A stretch of DNA of 64,000 nucleotides, from assembly GCF_000739775.1 (NCBI RefSeq), contig NZ_BBJH01000023.1, forward strand, positions 1 through 64,000, in the 5' to 3' direction. Positions 8,507 through 17,118 of this stretch are shown one piece after another (the first letter of the stretch is position 1; every line of letters starts with the position of its first letter). A model generated the notes under the pieces. The model did not search any database. It was not told the origin of the DNA and was given only the letters and a program-made list of their open reading frames with translations. The position numbers were made by a program, and so were the translations under genes. The stretch is from Paraburkholderia heleia NBRC 101817 (GTDB taxonomy: Bacteria > Pseudomonadota > Gammaproteobacteria > Burkholderiales > Burkholderiaceae).

Positions 8507-9040
8507 TTAATATCCGAGTACGAGAAGCATTGCGCCGGGAATTGCGACTGTGTAGGTATTACCCACCGATACGGCTGTTTTTGAGGGATTCGTTGGGTTC
8601 ACGCGATACGTGGCAGTAAATCCGCCGTCCAGGGAGTTTGCAAACGCAACAAAGCCCAAGGTCGGGAACGCGATCGGGAGCGTGACCTGCACACTCCCCT
8701 GCGGCCCGATTGAGCCGAGCGTGACCCACTGGATAATCAAGCCGCCTAGCCATGTTGGAAATGCGATATACCCGCTCGTCCCGAGCGAGATCGCGAAGCC
8801 GGCGCGCAGCTTCTTCGGCGTGACGATCGTCGCGTCGTCGGTGCCGGTGTTGGTCTATGCCTGCGTGGCAACCTTCGCAGTGCCCTGCGTGGCTTCACCA
8901 GCCTGTTCGCCCTTGAACCATGCCGAGGTGATAAGCGACGAGCTGCTGTCGCCAGCGGGCGGCGCTTTGCCGGTCACGATGCCGCTCGCGGCGGCCGAGA
9001 GAAGCCGCCCGAGCGCGGCAAGATTGGATGCGAGAGACAT
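8507..9040 (-). pseudogene. Second tail-fibre tip, interrupted by an amber codon
   Basis: An open frame of 178 codons apart from one TAG at 8857-8855. The first part (MSLASNLAALGRLLSAAASG) is short and Ala-rich. Next comes a segment close to the C-terminal region of the main fibre: DSSSSLITSAWFKGEQAGEA, then TDDATIVTPKKLRAGFAIS and GYIAFPTWLGGLI. The distal 70 residues are unlike the main fibre. At the amber position the main fibre has CAG in KVATQAQTN, so one C-to-T change explains the stop. Either the tip is dead, it is read by a suppressor tRNA, or the C-terminal cassette is a silent donor for recombination with H. The last two are speculation. Confidence 0.75.
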
Positions 9041-9045
9041 TGTTT

Positions 9046-10629
9046 TCAGACTCCAATCGAAAACCAGCGTATGTTTTGCGTAGTGGTATAGCTGTTAAAC
9101 AGATATATCGACGAAAGATTGTTCGTGTTCGCCCCGCATGCAACGCCACCGCCAACGCTCCCGTTGAAGCAACAGAAAGCGGCCAGGGTCGCCGTGGTGT
9201 AAGAAACGTTCAGCGTCACTGCGTACGCGATCCCATTCGCGGCTACAGAAGACGAAATGCCCCACTGGAAGATGAACCCTCCAAGCCACGAGGGAAATGC
9301 GATGTAGCCGTTATTCGACAGGCTGATTGCAAACCCCGCGCGCATCTTCTTGGGCGTGACGATCGTTGCGTCGTCGGTGCCGGCGTTGGTCTGTGCCTGT
9401 GTCGCAACCTTCGCGGTGCCGATGTTCGCCTCGCTCGCCGCTTCGCTCTTGAACCACGCCGAGTTAGTAACGTTCTGGCTGTTGTCGCCGGCCGCCGGCG
9501 CCGGGACAGTCGAGCCGGCATATAGCGCGAGCGGACCGCCCATCACATCGCCCGACTTCTTCACAGCGTCCACAACGCTGAACGTCGAGAACAGGTAAGC
9601 CGTGAACTGCTCGTCGGCGGTCGCGGCGTTGGTGAGCTTGATCGTGACGCCGTCAGTCGCGAGGAAGTCGGGAAACGCCGCGGTGCCGGGTTGCTGCAGC
9701 GCGCCGTTGCGTTCGAGCATCACGGCGCCGGGGGTGTAGCCGCCGACAATGTTGATCGTATTGCCGGTGATGCCCGTGATCGGCACGGGCCGAAAGCCCG
9801 CCTGGCCGCCCGCGCTCGCGAACTTCATCGCTGCGCCGTCACTGCAGACGATCACGGGCGAGCCGGCGGGCAGCACAACGCCCGTGCCGCCCGCGACTTT
9901 CGCCGTGATGTTGAAATTGCCGTCAGCGCTGTTTTCGATGATCCACTGACCCGATTGCGCCGGGAATACGAGGTCTTTCGAGGCCTTGAGCGTGCCCGAG
10001 AGCGAGAGCATTGCAACGCCATACTGCGCGGCCGTGAGCGTGATCGTCGTGTCGTCAACGCCCATATCGACAACCTGCCGGCCGTCCGTCGCGGCGAACA
10101 CGGCCGCCATGTTTGCGGCCCGGCTCGATTTGTCGCCGACAGGTGGCGTCACAATGCGCGCCGTCCCGCCCGAGATGGATTGAATCACCCATGCGCCGCC
10201 GTTCGCCTTGTTGATCTGCGTATTGAGGCGAGCGCGCACGCCCGCGCCAGCCGGCAGATCGCCCGCGCCGAGGTCCGCGTGATCGGCGCCGAGCAGGGGC
10301 AGCTTCGGAATCGTGCTACCCGCTGCGCTCGTCGGCGTGAACGTGCAGGCGTTGTCGTTCATCACGGCAACACGAAAGCACGCCTCCATGCCGTCGACGA
10401 GTTCGGTGATGGTCGGCGACAGGTTTGCGACGATGTTGTTTTTTGTGCCCGTGTCGGGCGTGTAGGTCGTGCGGCCGAACTGCAGCATGCGGCGCAGCCA
10501 GCTCGTGCGGTTCGCGAGCTGCTTCGTCGGCACGTTGTCGATGCCGTCAGGGCCGCCCTGCACCGGGTCCGATGTCTCGAACTGGTAAATCCCGTCAGCC
10601 CAATCGCCGGTTTCGGGTAGATAACTCAT
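9046..10629 (-). CDS. H: P2 gpH-like tail fibre
   Basis: 527 residues. The N-terminus (MSYLPETGDWADGIYQFETS, PTKQLANRTSWLRRML) is the conserved baseplate-attachment part of this fibre class. The middle is rich in Gly, Thr and Val as in beta-helical shafts. The C-terminal 130 residues (GYIAFPSWLGGFIFQWGISS and onward, with NLSSIYLFN) form the presumed receptor-binding tip. The gene lies between I and the fibre-assembly gene; its start overlaps the I stop by four bases. The tip is homologous over about 60 residues to the interrupted frame just downstream. Confidence 0.88.
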   Translation of the reverse strand: MSYLPETGDWADGIYQFETSDPVQGGPDGIDNVPTKQLANRTSWLRRMLQFGRTTYTPDTGTKNNIVANLSPTITELVDGMEACFRVAVMNDNACTFTPTSAAGSTIPKLPLLGADHADLGAGDLPAGAGVRARLNTQINKANGGAWVIQSISGGTARIVTPPVGDKSSRAANMAAVFAATDGRQVVDMGVDDTTITLTAAQYGVAMLSLSGTLKASKDLVFPAQSGQWIIENSADGNFNITAKVAGGTGVVLPAGSPVIVCSDGAAMKFASAGGQAGFRPVPITGITGNTINIVGGYTPGAVMLERNGALQQPGTAAFPDFLATDGVTIKLTNAATADEQFTAYLFSTFSVVDAVKKSGDVMGGPLALYAGSTVPAPAAGDNSQNVTNSAWFKSEAASEANIGTAKVATQAQTNAGTDDATIVTPKKMRAGFAISLSNNGYIAFPSWLGGFIFQWGISSSVAANGIAYAVTLNVSYTTATLAAFCCFNGSVGGGVACGANTNNLSSIYLFNSYTTTQNIRWFSIGV

Positions 10630-11195
10630 GCTTCGATGCTCCCTCTCGTGTATTGACCGTCATAGCGGCCCGTGGCGTTTCGGCGCAGTGGTGCGGCGGT
10701 GTAGTCGAGCAGGTACAGCTCGGAGCGCTTCGGCGCATACCGTTCGAGCACGGCTTTCAGGCTGTCGGCCTGGTCGCGCGTGATCGGCCGATGCAGGCGA
10801 ACGATGTACTGCGCCCACTCGCCCCGCTCATTGCCGTGAACCCATTCGCCGCTATAGCGCGCAGTGCCGTCGCGCCGGCGCACGTTGCGCCCTTCGATCA
10901 GGTCAATCTCGCCAAAGCCCAGGCGCCGGATGACCTCGCGCACGGCCCACGGCGTGCCGCGTTTCTGGTGCAGCTGGATCGCCCCCTTGATGAGCGCGCG
11001 GCGCGCTTCGTCCGATTCAGCGAGTTCCCATCCGTCGACAGAGACTTCGGCGGCGAGATAAGGCAGCAGCGCGACCGGACAGGTGTCCGGGTTCCAGTAC
11101 TCGCGCGCCATCGTCGGCACGTCGTCGACCACGGCGAGCGCAGTCGCGGTGCGACGTTCGAGCGGTGTGGCGTTCGGTGGCAGCAGGTCAGGCAT
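10626..11195 (-). CDS. I: P2 gpI-like baseplate wedge/fibre attachment protein
   Basis: 189 residues (P2 I has 176). It starts MPDLLPPNATPLERRTATAL and contains VPTMAREYWNPDTCPVALLP and HQKRGTPWAVREVIRRLGF, signature stretches of phage tail protein I. It is thought to link the baseplate wedge to the tail fibre. Its start overlaps the end of J by eight bases, as in other P2 baseplate operons. Confidence 0.93.
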   Translation of the reverse strand: MPDLLPPNATPLERRTATALAVVDDVPTMAREYWNPDTCPVALLPYLAAEVSVDGWELAESDEARRALIKGAIQLHQKRGTPWAVREVIRRLGFGEIDLIEGRNVRRRDGTARYSGEWVHGNERGEWAQYIVRLHRPITRDQADSLKAVLERYAPKRSELYLLDYTAAPLRRNATGRYDGQYTRGSIEA

Positions 11196-12099
11196 AGATG
11201 CCGCCGTATTCGATGACGATTTCGAGGCAGTACGAGGCCTGCGTCGCGCCGATCGCGATGTCGCCGGCGGGCTCGATCAGCTCGGTTTTAGTGAGGCCGG
11301 CCGCCTGACATACGCCCTTGATGCCGGATTCGGCCACGCCTACGCCGAGGCGGCGCACCTTGTCGGCATAGGCCTGCGCGTTGAGCTTCGCCTGCTCGAT
11401 CAGCACGTCGGCGCCCACGGCCGATCGCGTGTAACCCTTCGCATGGATTCGATACGTGATGATTTCGGCCGAGCGCGCATATACGGTGTCATTCATCGGC
11501 CGTTGATCCTCCTCGCTCAGTGCTGTCGTGACCGCTGCGCAGAGTTCGTCGTCGACCGATCCATCGCCCTCGCGGGAAAGCAGCGTCACGAGCACGTCGC
11601 CCGGTTGCGGGCGGGTCGCGGTCGCATCGAGCAGGCGCCCGTCGACGGCGAGCGCCCTGGATTCGTAGGCGGCCGCCGGCCCCGCTACGCTGAAACCCTG
11701 CGGCGCGAGCTGCACGCGCAAACGCAGGTCGTCGTCGTCTTCGTCGACTTCGGCGATGTTGTTGGCGGCGTCGGCCGGCGTGACGATCAGGCGCTGAAGG
11801 CCGAACAGGGCCGCGCGCTGCGTGAGGTCGTTTCCCCTGGCGAATGCGAGCATCACGGCGCGCACGGCATCGTTGACGCGCTGGCGCCATACAAGCTCGC
11901 GGTAACTGTTTTCCTGCAGCAGACGCGCGAGCGGTTCGGATTCGAGTTCGACGGTCTCTGCAATCTCGGCCTGCTCGTCTTCGGGCCAGAGCGACACGAG
12001 CGAGGCCTTGCGCTCGGCGTAGATCGTTTCGAAATCGAGGATTTCGAGCACATCGGGAACCGGCAGGCTTGCGAGGTCAATGAGGTTGGCGGTCGTCAT
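11188..12099 (-). CDS. J: P2 gpJ-like baseplate wedge protein
   Basis: 303 residues, matching P2 J (302). Family segments are IDLASLPVPDVLEILDFETI, ERKASLVSLWPEDEQAEIAE and the C-terminal LIEPAGDIAIGATQASYCLE. Together with W and I it builds the baseplate wedges that hold the sheath before contraction. ATGA overlap with W. Confidence 0.94.
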   Translation of the reverse strand: MTTANLIDLASLPVPDVLEILDFETIYAERKASLVSLWPEDEQAEIAETVELESEPLARLLQENSYRELVWRQRVNDAVRAVMLAFARGNDLTQRAALFGLQRLIVTPADAANNIAEVDEDDDDLRLRVQLAPQGFSVAGPAAAYESRALAVDGRLLDATATRPQPGDVLVTLLSREGDGSVDDELCAAVTTALSEEDQRPMNDTVYARSAEIITYRIHAKGYTRSAVGADVLIEQAKLNAQAYADKVRRLGVGVAESGIKGVCQAAGLTKTELIEPAGDIAIGATQASYCLEIVIEYGGIYA

Positions 12100-12446
12100 G
12101 CTGCGGTCCCGTTCGTGAGGTTGACACGCGTGCGAACGGCGTCGCCCGATACGGTCGTATAGCCTTCGAGGTCGATCACCTGGTCGCCAGCGTCGTCAAT
12201 GCTCAGCTGTACGCGCTGCAGCGTTACGCGCGGCTCCCACGTCATCAGCGCAGTTGCAACGGCCGCATACAGGCGCGTGCGCGTGGCGCCGTTGAACGGA
12301 GCATCAACGAGGTCGGGCGTCTCGGAGCCGAAAGTGCGGCGCTTCACGCACGACACGAGCGGCGTCGTGAGAATCTTCGCGATCGACTGGTACAGGTGCG
12401 AGAGGTCGACAATCGCGCGGCCGGTGGTAGCGTTCATGCCTTTCAT
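12096..12446 (-). CDS. W: P2 gpW/gp25-like baseplate protein
   Basis: 116 residues (P2 W has 115). It contains IVDLSHLYQSIAKILTTPLV and VKRRTFGSETPDLVDAPFNG, the gp25-like lysozyme-fold core; these proteins are structural and not enzymatic. They nucleate sheath assembly in the baseplate. The gene overlaps V and J by four bases each. Confidence 0.94.
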   Translation of the reverse strand: MKGMNATTGRAIVDLSHLYQSIAKILTTPLVSCVKRRTFGSETPDLVDAPFNGATRTRLYAAVATALMTWEPRVTLQRVQLSIDDAGDQVIDLEGYTTVSGDAVRTRVNLTNGTAA

Positions 12447-13141
12447 TGCGGTTCGCTCACGAGTTCGCCGTCGCCCTGCTCGCGGTGCTTGTGGTGCATC
12501 GAGCTAATGCCGCCTACCTTCACGTCATCTTCGAACTCTGCGCCACCGGCGATCTTCATCACGGCTTTACCTTCGCCGCCCTTGCCCGTCATGCCGTTCT
12601 CGAATGCAAACGGGCCTTTGACAGTGAGCGATTTCGTCACGGTTGCATCGCCGTCGAGCGTGATCGTGTCGGCCTGTACGGTGGCCTGCTTCGTCTGCAC
12701 GTTCACGGCGCCCGGTGCGACGATCAGCACGGTCGCGCCTTCGGGCAGCGTCGCCGTGAGGGCGTGCGCTGCGTGGTCGTATTCGAGCTGGGCGCCGTCC
12801 GGGTAGACGCGCAGATGCTTGTCGGGGCTGCTGCTTGGCGCCGGTGCTGCGTCGGAATTGATGCCCGCAACGGCGATACCCTGTGCCGGATCGCCCATCG
12901 GGCACAGCAGAATGACCTGCTCGCCCTTCGTGAGCGGGTTCCATTCGCGGGTTCCGCCGGCACGAGTCGTCGCGAACGGAATCCAGTTCGTCACAAGGCC
13001 GGGATTGTCCGAGTCGTCGGGGTCGCCCACGGAAACCCGGCACGTTGGCGGGTTGCTCGTGAGATCAACGTCGAACACGGAACCCTTGCGAATCAGGTTG
13101 ACGATGAGGCGGCGGAATTCGTTGGCGTCCATACCGCTCAT
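12443..13141 (-). CDS. V: P2 gpV-like membrane-piercing spike protein
   Basis: 232 residues (P2 V has 211). The N-terminal OB-like domain includes VFDVDLTSNPPTCRVSVGDP and WNPLTKGEQVILLCPMGDPA. The C-terminal beta-helix ends in SSMHHKHREQGDG, carrying the H-x-H motif that binds iron at the needle tip of P2-type spikes. The protein pierces the outer membrane during contraction. It is the first gene of the V-W-J-I-H block. Confidence 0.94.
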   Translation of the reverse strand: MSGMDANEFRRLIVNLIRKGSVFDVDLTSNPPTCRVSVGDPDDSDNPGLVTNWIPFATTRAGGTREWNPLTKGEQVILLCPMGDPAQGIAVAGINSDAAPAPSSSPDKHLRVYPDGAQLEYDHAAHALTATLPEGATVLIVAPGAVNVQTKQATVQADTITLDGDATVTKSLTVKGPFAFENGMTGKGGEGKAVMKIAGGAEFEDDVKVGGISSMHHKHREQGDGELVSEPQ

Positions 13142-13510
13142 GTTGCCGGCCGCGCGCGCGGGGGGCGAGCGCCGCTAGACGTTTTCAGGCTGGATACAAA
13201 TATAAGACGGCGTGTGATTCGCAAACCTTGCTTTTCATCGATTTCTTCATACTGGAATTCCTCGAATTGCCACCGATACCATGACTGTGGATGCTGATGC
13301 GCAGTAGAGAATTTTTCTTTGAGTAGTTACTGAATTAATCATTTTTATTTCCATTCATCGCTCATCGTCTAATGTTTTAAAACCTTCTGATTTGGTCCGG
13401 CAGTCACGTTCTTTTTAATGTGTCCAAGCGCACATCGGAACGCAATAAAAATATGAAGTTTTCGCTGATTCTCCTACTATGACATTGAATGTGAGAGGTT
13501 TACAGGCGAC
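13142..13510. other. AT-rich intergenic region before the moron genes
   Basis: Between the V start and the plus-strand moron. The composition shifts from phage-like GC to AT-rich at about 13,190. I see no convincing gene. It should carry the late promoter of the V block (minus) and the promoter of the moron pair (plus). An AGAGG ribosome-binding sequence lies upstream of 13,511. Confidence 0.5.
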
Positions 13511-13951
13511 ATGAGCTCATCTGACATCAAGAAAGACGACAAGCCACTTGAAGGATTCCTTAAACAGGCTGCTCAATATAAGGAATTTATTGCGATCATC
13601 GCTGGCTTGGTTGTTACGGCATTTTTTGTTCGAGATTATTTTGCCACAAAAGAGGAAGTCAGAGTTCTTCAATGCCAAGCGGAAAATGGCATAGCATTGG
13701 TAGAAAATAAAGTTAATGCCGAAGATTCGAAGACAAAAATTCTCGCAATTCAAAGACAGATAAACGATGCGATTCAACGGGGAAGAAACCAAAAGGGTGT
13801 GGCTGCTCAGGCTGCCTCAGAGACGATTATGACCCTCAATCTTGACCTTGATCAGCTTAAGACGGATCTTGCAAGCGCAAATGCTGCGCAAGCGACGGCG
13901 ATATCAAATCTTACGCCTGGCGTGTGCGACGGGAAGGCGACATCAAAGTGA
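13511..13951 (+). CDS. Moron: single-pass membrane protein with coiled coil
   Basis: 146 residues. One membrane helix at about 19-37 (EFIAIIAGLVVTAFFVRDYF) is followed by a helical, Gln/Ala-rich domain (NKVNAEDSKTKILAIQRQIN, MTLNLDLDQLKTDLASANA) predicted to form a coiled coil facing the periplasm or, less likely, the cytoplasm. The gene is transcribed against the late operon, is more AT-rich than its neighbours, and overlaps the next gene (GTGA), so the two act together. No known family recognised. Superinfection exclusion or envelope modification would be typical for this kind of cargo, but that is inference. Confidence 0.7.
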   Translation: MSSSDIKKDDKPLEGFLKQAAQYKEFIAIIAGLVVTAFFVRDYFATKEEVRVLQCQAENGIALVENKVNAEDSKTKILAIQRQINDAIQRGRNQKGVAAQAASETIMTLNLDLDQLKTDLASANAAQATAISNLTPGVCDGKATSK

Positions 13952-14451
13952 AATGCCTATTTCTCCTCCTAATTCTCTTCTTGGCTAACACGTGTATTGC
14001 CGAAGAGATACAACTCGGCGTCATTTCGAACCGAAACTGTAGCAGACTATCCTATGATCAAGGTCAGCAGATAGTGAATAACCAAAATTACGAGCTAAAT
14101 CAGCAGGCTCAGAAAATACAGAAAAGTACGATGATCCAAAGCGATCTGGCAAATCAGCAAAATCAGCAAAATCAGATGCAGCCGTTGTTGCCATCCAGAA
14201 TCTACGACAATTCATCTGCGATACTTAGCGTTCAATTGGAATCAACAGCGGAAGATGCTCGGAGCAAGAGTATATTGAAAAATTGTGCGCTGCGTGCAAG
14301 CGACAAAATGGGATTGCGTCAATTTGATTTTGATCCTATTGAGGCGTCACCAGTATTTCAGCAAACATTACAAGACTGCGTCGACGCATTAGATCCCAGT
14401 ATCCGAATTTTCTCCGCCATATTGAAGAGCAAGGGTCCCTGCACAAGGTAA
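13948..14451 (+). CDS. Moron: secreted Gln/Asn-rich protein
   Basis: 167 residues from the GTG overlapping the previous stop. The N-terminus VKCLFLLLILFLANTCIAEE is a clear Sec signal peptide, with cleavage likely after CIA. The mature part is Gln/Asn-rich (NQQNQQNQMQPLLPSRIYDN) and contains cysteines (KNCALRASDK, TLQDCVDAL) that could form periplasmic disulfides. I do not recognise a family. It is cotranscribed with the membrane protein upstream, suggesting an inner-membrane/periplasm pair expressed by the lysogen. Confidence 0.65.
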   Translation: MKCLFLLLILFLANTCIAEEIQLGVISNRNCSRLSYDQGQQIVNNQNYELNQQAQKIQKSTMIQSDLANQQNQQNQMQPLLPSRIYDNSSAILSVQLESTAEDARSKSILKNCALRASDKMGLRQFDFDPIEASPVFQQTLQDCVDALDPSIRIFSAILKSKGPCTR

Positions 14452-14520
14452 TTTCGGCATTGTGAAAGCCAGTTGATTCGCAGCGCGCATCGATCCCCAA
14501 TGAAATGCGGTCCTCGCGCA

Positions 14521-15006
14521 TCACGACTTATTCATGACATGCGAAAGCAGTCTGTCGCGTACCAGCTCGCGCTCAGCATCGGTGAAGCCGAGCAACACTC
14601 GCGCCGGATATCGCGCGTTGGGGCCGCCGGGTGTAACGGGCGCCAATTCGCCGAACTGGTGAATGCGCGCGATACGCGCAACGCGGCCGGCGAATCCGAG
14701 CGCGAGGCCTGCAGGTGTCGCTTCGAGCTGCATGTAGCGGGCCGTGCGCAGCTTCGCAAACATCGCAGCGCGTTTGATGCGCCCGCGCTTGCCGCGTAGT
14801 TTCTTGCCGTCTTTCTTTGCCTTGATCTTTCGCGGCGTGTATGCGGTGCCGTCCGGGTCCTGCTGTGACGCAATGCGGGCCTGCTGGCTGCGTCGCAGCT
14901 CGCGCGCAATGTCGAGCATCGCCTTTCGACGGCCCGCCGGCGAGAGCTGCATAAGCAGCGCGCCGGCCCATCTTTCGACGGCCTGCAGCTCGTCGGCGCC
15001 GCTCAC
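14521..15006 (-). CDS. S: P2 gpS-like tail completion protein
   Basis: 161 residues from GTG at 15006, which overlaps the R stop (GTGA); P2 S has 150. Key segments are PAGRRKAMLDIARELRRSQQ, ARIASQQDPDGTAYTPRK and VARIARIHQFGELAPVTPGG, which identify the phage virion morphogenesis family. It acts in tail completion together with R. The frame is open 25 codons further upstream, but that part lies in R and has no family similarity that I can see. Confidence 0.92.
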   Translation of the reverse strand: MSGADELQAVERWAGALLMQLSPAGRRKAMLDIARELRRSQQARIASQQDPDGTAYTPRKIKAKKDGKKLRGKRGRIKRAAMFAKLRTARYMQLEATPAGLALGFAGRVARIARIHQFGELAPVTPGGPNARYPARVLLGFTDAERELVRDRLLSHVMNKS

Positions 15007-15500
15007 GCGGGAACCTCCGAGCCATCGCGATCGCTGCGCGCGATCACGTCGAGAGGATCGCCCGCGTACTGCGCGCACCATGAAAGATCATTCGGGTCGA
15101 GCTCGGAATCGTCGACGTGCGTGATCGTGCGCGTGCCGTCCTCGCCGACCTTGACGACAACGCTCTCGGTGAGCTGCAGCTTTACAGATACGTCGGCCGT
15201 CGCGTTGGCGAGTATGTCGACTTCGTACGTGATGCCGTTCGCATGCTGGTCAGCATTCGTGAACAGGTCCGACTGATACCGCCTCGCCCATTCCACAACT
15301 GCGATGAAAAGATCGTCGGAATCGCCTGCAAAATCGAGCAGCATGACATTGCAGGTATAGCGGTATTCAAACGACGGCGAGCGCGCGCCCGTGGCCGCGA
15401 TACTCCCCTGGTCAATGAACACGGTGAGGTTTTCGGGCGAGGCCTTGAGAGAGGGAATCGCCGCGACAATCGCCGCGCGCAGGCTTGCCGGCTTAATCAT
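15003..15500 (-). CDS. R: P2 gpR-like tail completion protein
   Basis: 165 residues (P2 R has 155). It begins MIKPASLRAAIVAAIPSLKA and contains SFEYRYTCNVMLLDFAGDSD and VVEWARRYQSDLFTNADQH, typical of the family. Its product joins S in finishing the tail so heads can attach. The start overlaps the o-spanin stop; the end overlaps the S start. Confidence 0.92.
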   Translation of the reverse strand: MIKPASLRAAIVAAIPSLKASPENLTVFIDQGSIAATGARSPSFEYRYTCNVMLLDFAGDSDDLFIAVVEWARRYQSDLFTNADQHANGITYEVDILANATADVSVKLQLTESVVVKVGEDGTRTITHVDDSELDPNDLSWCAQYAGDPLDVIARSDRDGSEVPA

Positions 15501-15771
15501 GCGCCTCGCTCCCCTGCGCGCCCTTCTGCTGGCAGTTGAACACCATGTCGACGATCGCCGCGCACGAGGCCCATGCGGCGCGCGCGATCGTGAGCGCGTC
15601 GTCGAGGTCGCCGTTAGTGCGCGGGGCCATCGCCGGGAGCGTGCAGCGCGGCACGGTCTGGCACTGCTGCACGGAAAACGTCGGCGCCGGTTTGGGCGGG
15701 GGTGTTGTGCAGGCGGGCAATGTCAAAAGGCAAAGGCGTATCAGCCCATGCGCGAATCTCGGCGTTTTCAT
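15493..15771 (-). CDS. o-spanin (Rz1/LysC-like outer-membrane lipoprotein)
   Basis: 92 residues. Signal peptide with lipobox LPAC (MKTPRFAHGLIRLCLLTLPA then C), followed by a proline-rich start TTPPPKPAPTF, the standard Rz1 form. The first 159 bases overlap the Rz gene in another frame, the nested arrangement of P2 lysB/lysC. It pairs with the i-spanin to fuse inner and outer membrane at lysis. Confidence 0.88.
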   Translation of the reverse strand: MKTPRFAHGLIRLCLLTLPACTTPPPKPAPTFSVQQCQTVPRCTLPAMAPRTNGDLDDALTIARAAWASCAAIVDMVFNCQQKGAQGSEAHD

Positions 15772-16045
15772 TCTTCAGTCTCCGGTTTTCCGTCAGGGCC
15801 GTCTCGAGCTGGGAAGCGATCGCGGCGCGCGTGCTATCGAGCTGCTTCTGCTGCCTGGCCTTTTCGGCGGCATCGTCCTGCAGGCGCTTGATCGTGTCGT
15901 CGCGGTCGGCGATGCCCTGATTCGCGCTCGCGAGCTGCTGCGCGCTCCCGGCGAGTTCGGCGCGCAGCTCGCGCACGTAGAACACGGCGGCCGCCACGGC
16001 GAGCAGCGCGACGAGCGCGGCGCCAATCTTTGCGCCGATGCTCAT
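15614..16045 (-). CDS. i-spanin (Rz/LysB-like)
   Basis: 143 residues. One N-terminal signal anchor (GAALVALLAVAAAVFYVREL) followed by a long periplasmic coiled coil (LASANQGIADRDDTIKRLQ, SQLETALTENRRLKNENAE), then a short C-terminal part. This is the inner-membrane half of the spanin complex. It follows the endolysin with a four-base overlap and hosts the o-spanin start inside its frame. Confidence 0.9.
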   Translation of the reverse strand: MSIGAKIGAALVALLAVAAAVFYVRELRAELAGSAQQLASANQGIADRDDTIKRLQDDAAEKARQQKQLDSTRAAIASQLETALTENRRLKNENAEIRAWADTPLPFDIARLHNTPAQTGADVFRAAVPDRAALHAPGDGPAH

Positions 16046-16848
16046 GCGGCCGCCTTTTCGGTGCCGGCGTATTTGTTGTACGCGCGCGTGAGCTTCACGT
16101 CGTACAGGTTGCGGGCGAAATCCGGCCCGTTGTAGCCCTTGGCGAACGGGCCGAACTTGCGGGCCTTGAGCGAGGCAAGCAGGCCGCTGTCGGCCGCCAC
16201 AAAGCGCACGAATGCGTCGAGCTGGTCGCCCTCGCTGTTCTCCATGCGGCTCACGAAGTCGTCGACGCTCGCATAGCCCAGGCGCTCCCAGTTCTCGCCC
16301 ATCACCTGAAACGCGCCCCAGCTCGCCGACTCGTATGCGGCCGCCGGGTCGATCAGTTCGGCCAACGCGAGCCGGGTGTACTCGGCCGCGCCGCCCTGAT
16401 AGCCGCCGGGTGTCTGGGAAACGATGTTCGGGTATTTCGCGGCGAGCGGTGCCGGGTCGATGCCGCGCGCCTTCAGGCGGCGCCAGAAAACATGACGCTC
16501 GAACAGGATTTTCGGCCGGCCGTCGACGAGATAGCCCGAGCCGGTCGATTCAACTTCGTTCACGGCACGCACGCACGCGAGCGGCACGCCGAGCGTATCG
16601 GCGGCCCGTACGAGGTCCGCGTCGGCGAGGTGCTTCGGGTCGCGCTGGCCGGTCGCGAGCGCGGCGTATGTCTTGGGGCCGGCGATGCCGTCGACCACGA
16701 GGCCGGTTTTCGCCTGCAGCGCGCTCACGGCGGCTTCTGTGGCGGCATCGTAGACGTGCGACACGGCGAGCGCATAGCCGGCGCGATTCAGGCGCGTTTG
16801 CAGGAGGCCAACGTCGGCGCCAAAGTCGCCGAGGCGGTGCGTTTTCAT
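16042..16848 (-). CDS. Endolysin: peptidoglycan-binding domain plus N-acetylmuramidase
   Basis: 268 residues. Residues about 5-68 are a peptidoglycan-binding repeat (GADVGLLQTRLNRAGYALAV, GLVVDGIAGPKTYAAL). Residues about 85-260 match the N-acetylmuramidase family (VRAVNEVESTGSGYLVDGRP, ILFERHVFWRRLK, YESASWGAFQVMGENWERLG); the Glu in EVES is the likely catalytic acid. It cuts the glycan backbone at lysis. No signal peptide, so it depends on the holin. It lies between the holin-like genes and the spanins. Confidence 0.93.
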   Translation of the reverse strand: MKTHRLGDFGADVGLLQTRLNRAGYALAVSHVYDAATEAAVSALQAKTGLVVDGIAGPKTYAALATGQRDPKHLADADLVRAADTLGVPLACVRAVNEVESTGSGYLVDGRPKILFERHVFWRRLKARGIDPAPLAAKYPNIVSQTPGGYQGGAAEYTRLALAELIDPAAAYESASWGAFQVMGENWERLGYASVDDFVSRMENSEGDQLDAFVRFVAADSGLLASLKARKFGPFAKGYNGPDFARNLYDVKLTRAYNKYAGTEKAAA

Positions 16849-17117
16849 GGGGCATCACTCCGCAAAAGGCGCGCGACATTACCGCGCGCGCAAAAAACGA
16901 ACAGGGAGAGCAGAACGGCCTTCCCCGCTTCAAAAAACCCGACCTGCTTCGCGTGCAGCGCGAGCTCGATGGACGAGCCGCCGAGCACGACGACGAGCAG
17001 CCAGGCGAGCCATGAAACGTGGTGCCGGTGGCGTGCGCCGTTGCGGCGCCAGGTGAGCAGCAGCAGCGCTGCCGCGAGCTGCACCACGAGTGCGATCGTC
17101 GCGAGGGTGATGTGCAT
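16845..17117 (-). CDS. Holin-like small membrane protein
   Basis: 90 residues with two or three hydrophobic segments (IALVVQLAAALLLLTW, VSWLAWLLVVVLGGSSIELA, GKAVLLSLFVFCARGNVA). It overlaps the endolysin start by four bases. Small multi-pass proteins in this slot of Burkholderia P2-like phages are annotated as putative holins or antiholins. Which of the two adjacent membrane proteins is the actual holin cannot be told from sequence. Confidence 0.7.
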   Translation of the reverse strand: MHITLATIALVVQLAAALLLLTWRRNGARHRHHVSWLAWLLVVVLGGSSIELALHAKQVGFFEAGKAVLLSLFVFCARGNVARLLRSDAP

Positions 17118-17118
17118 G

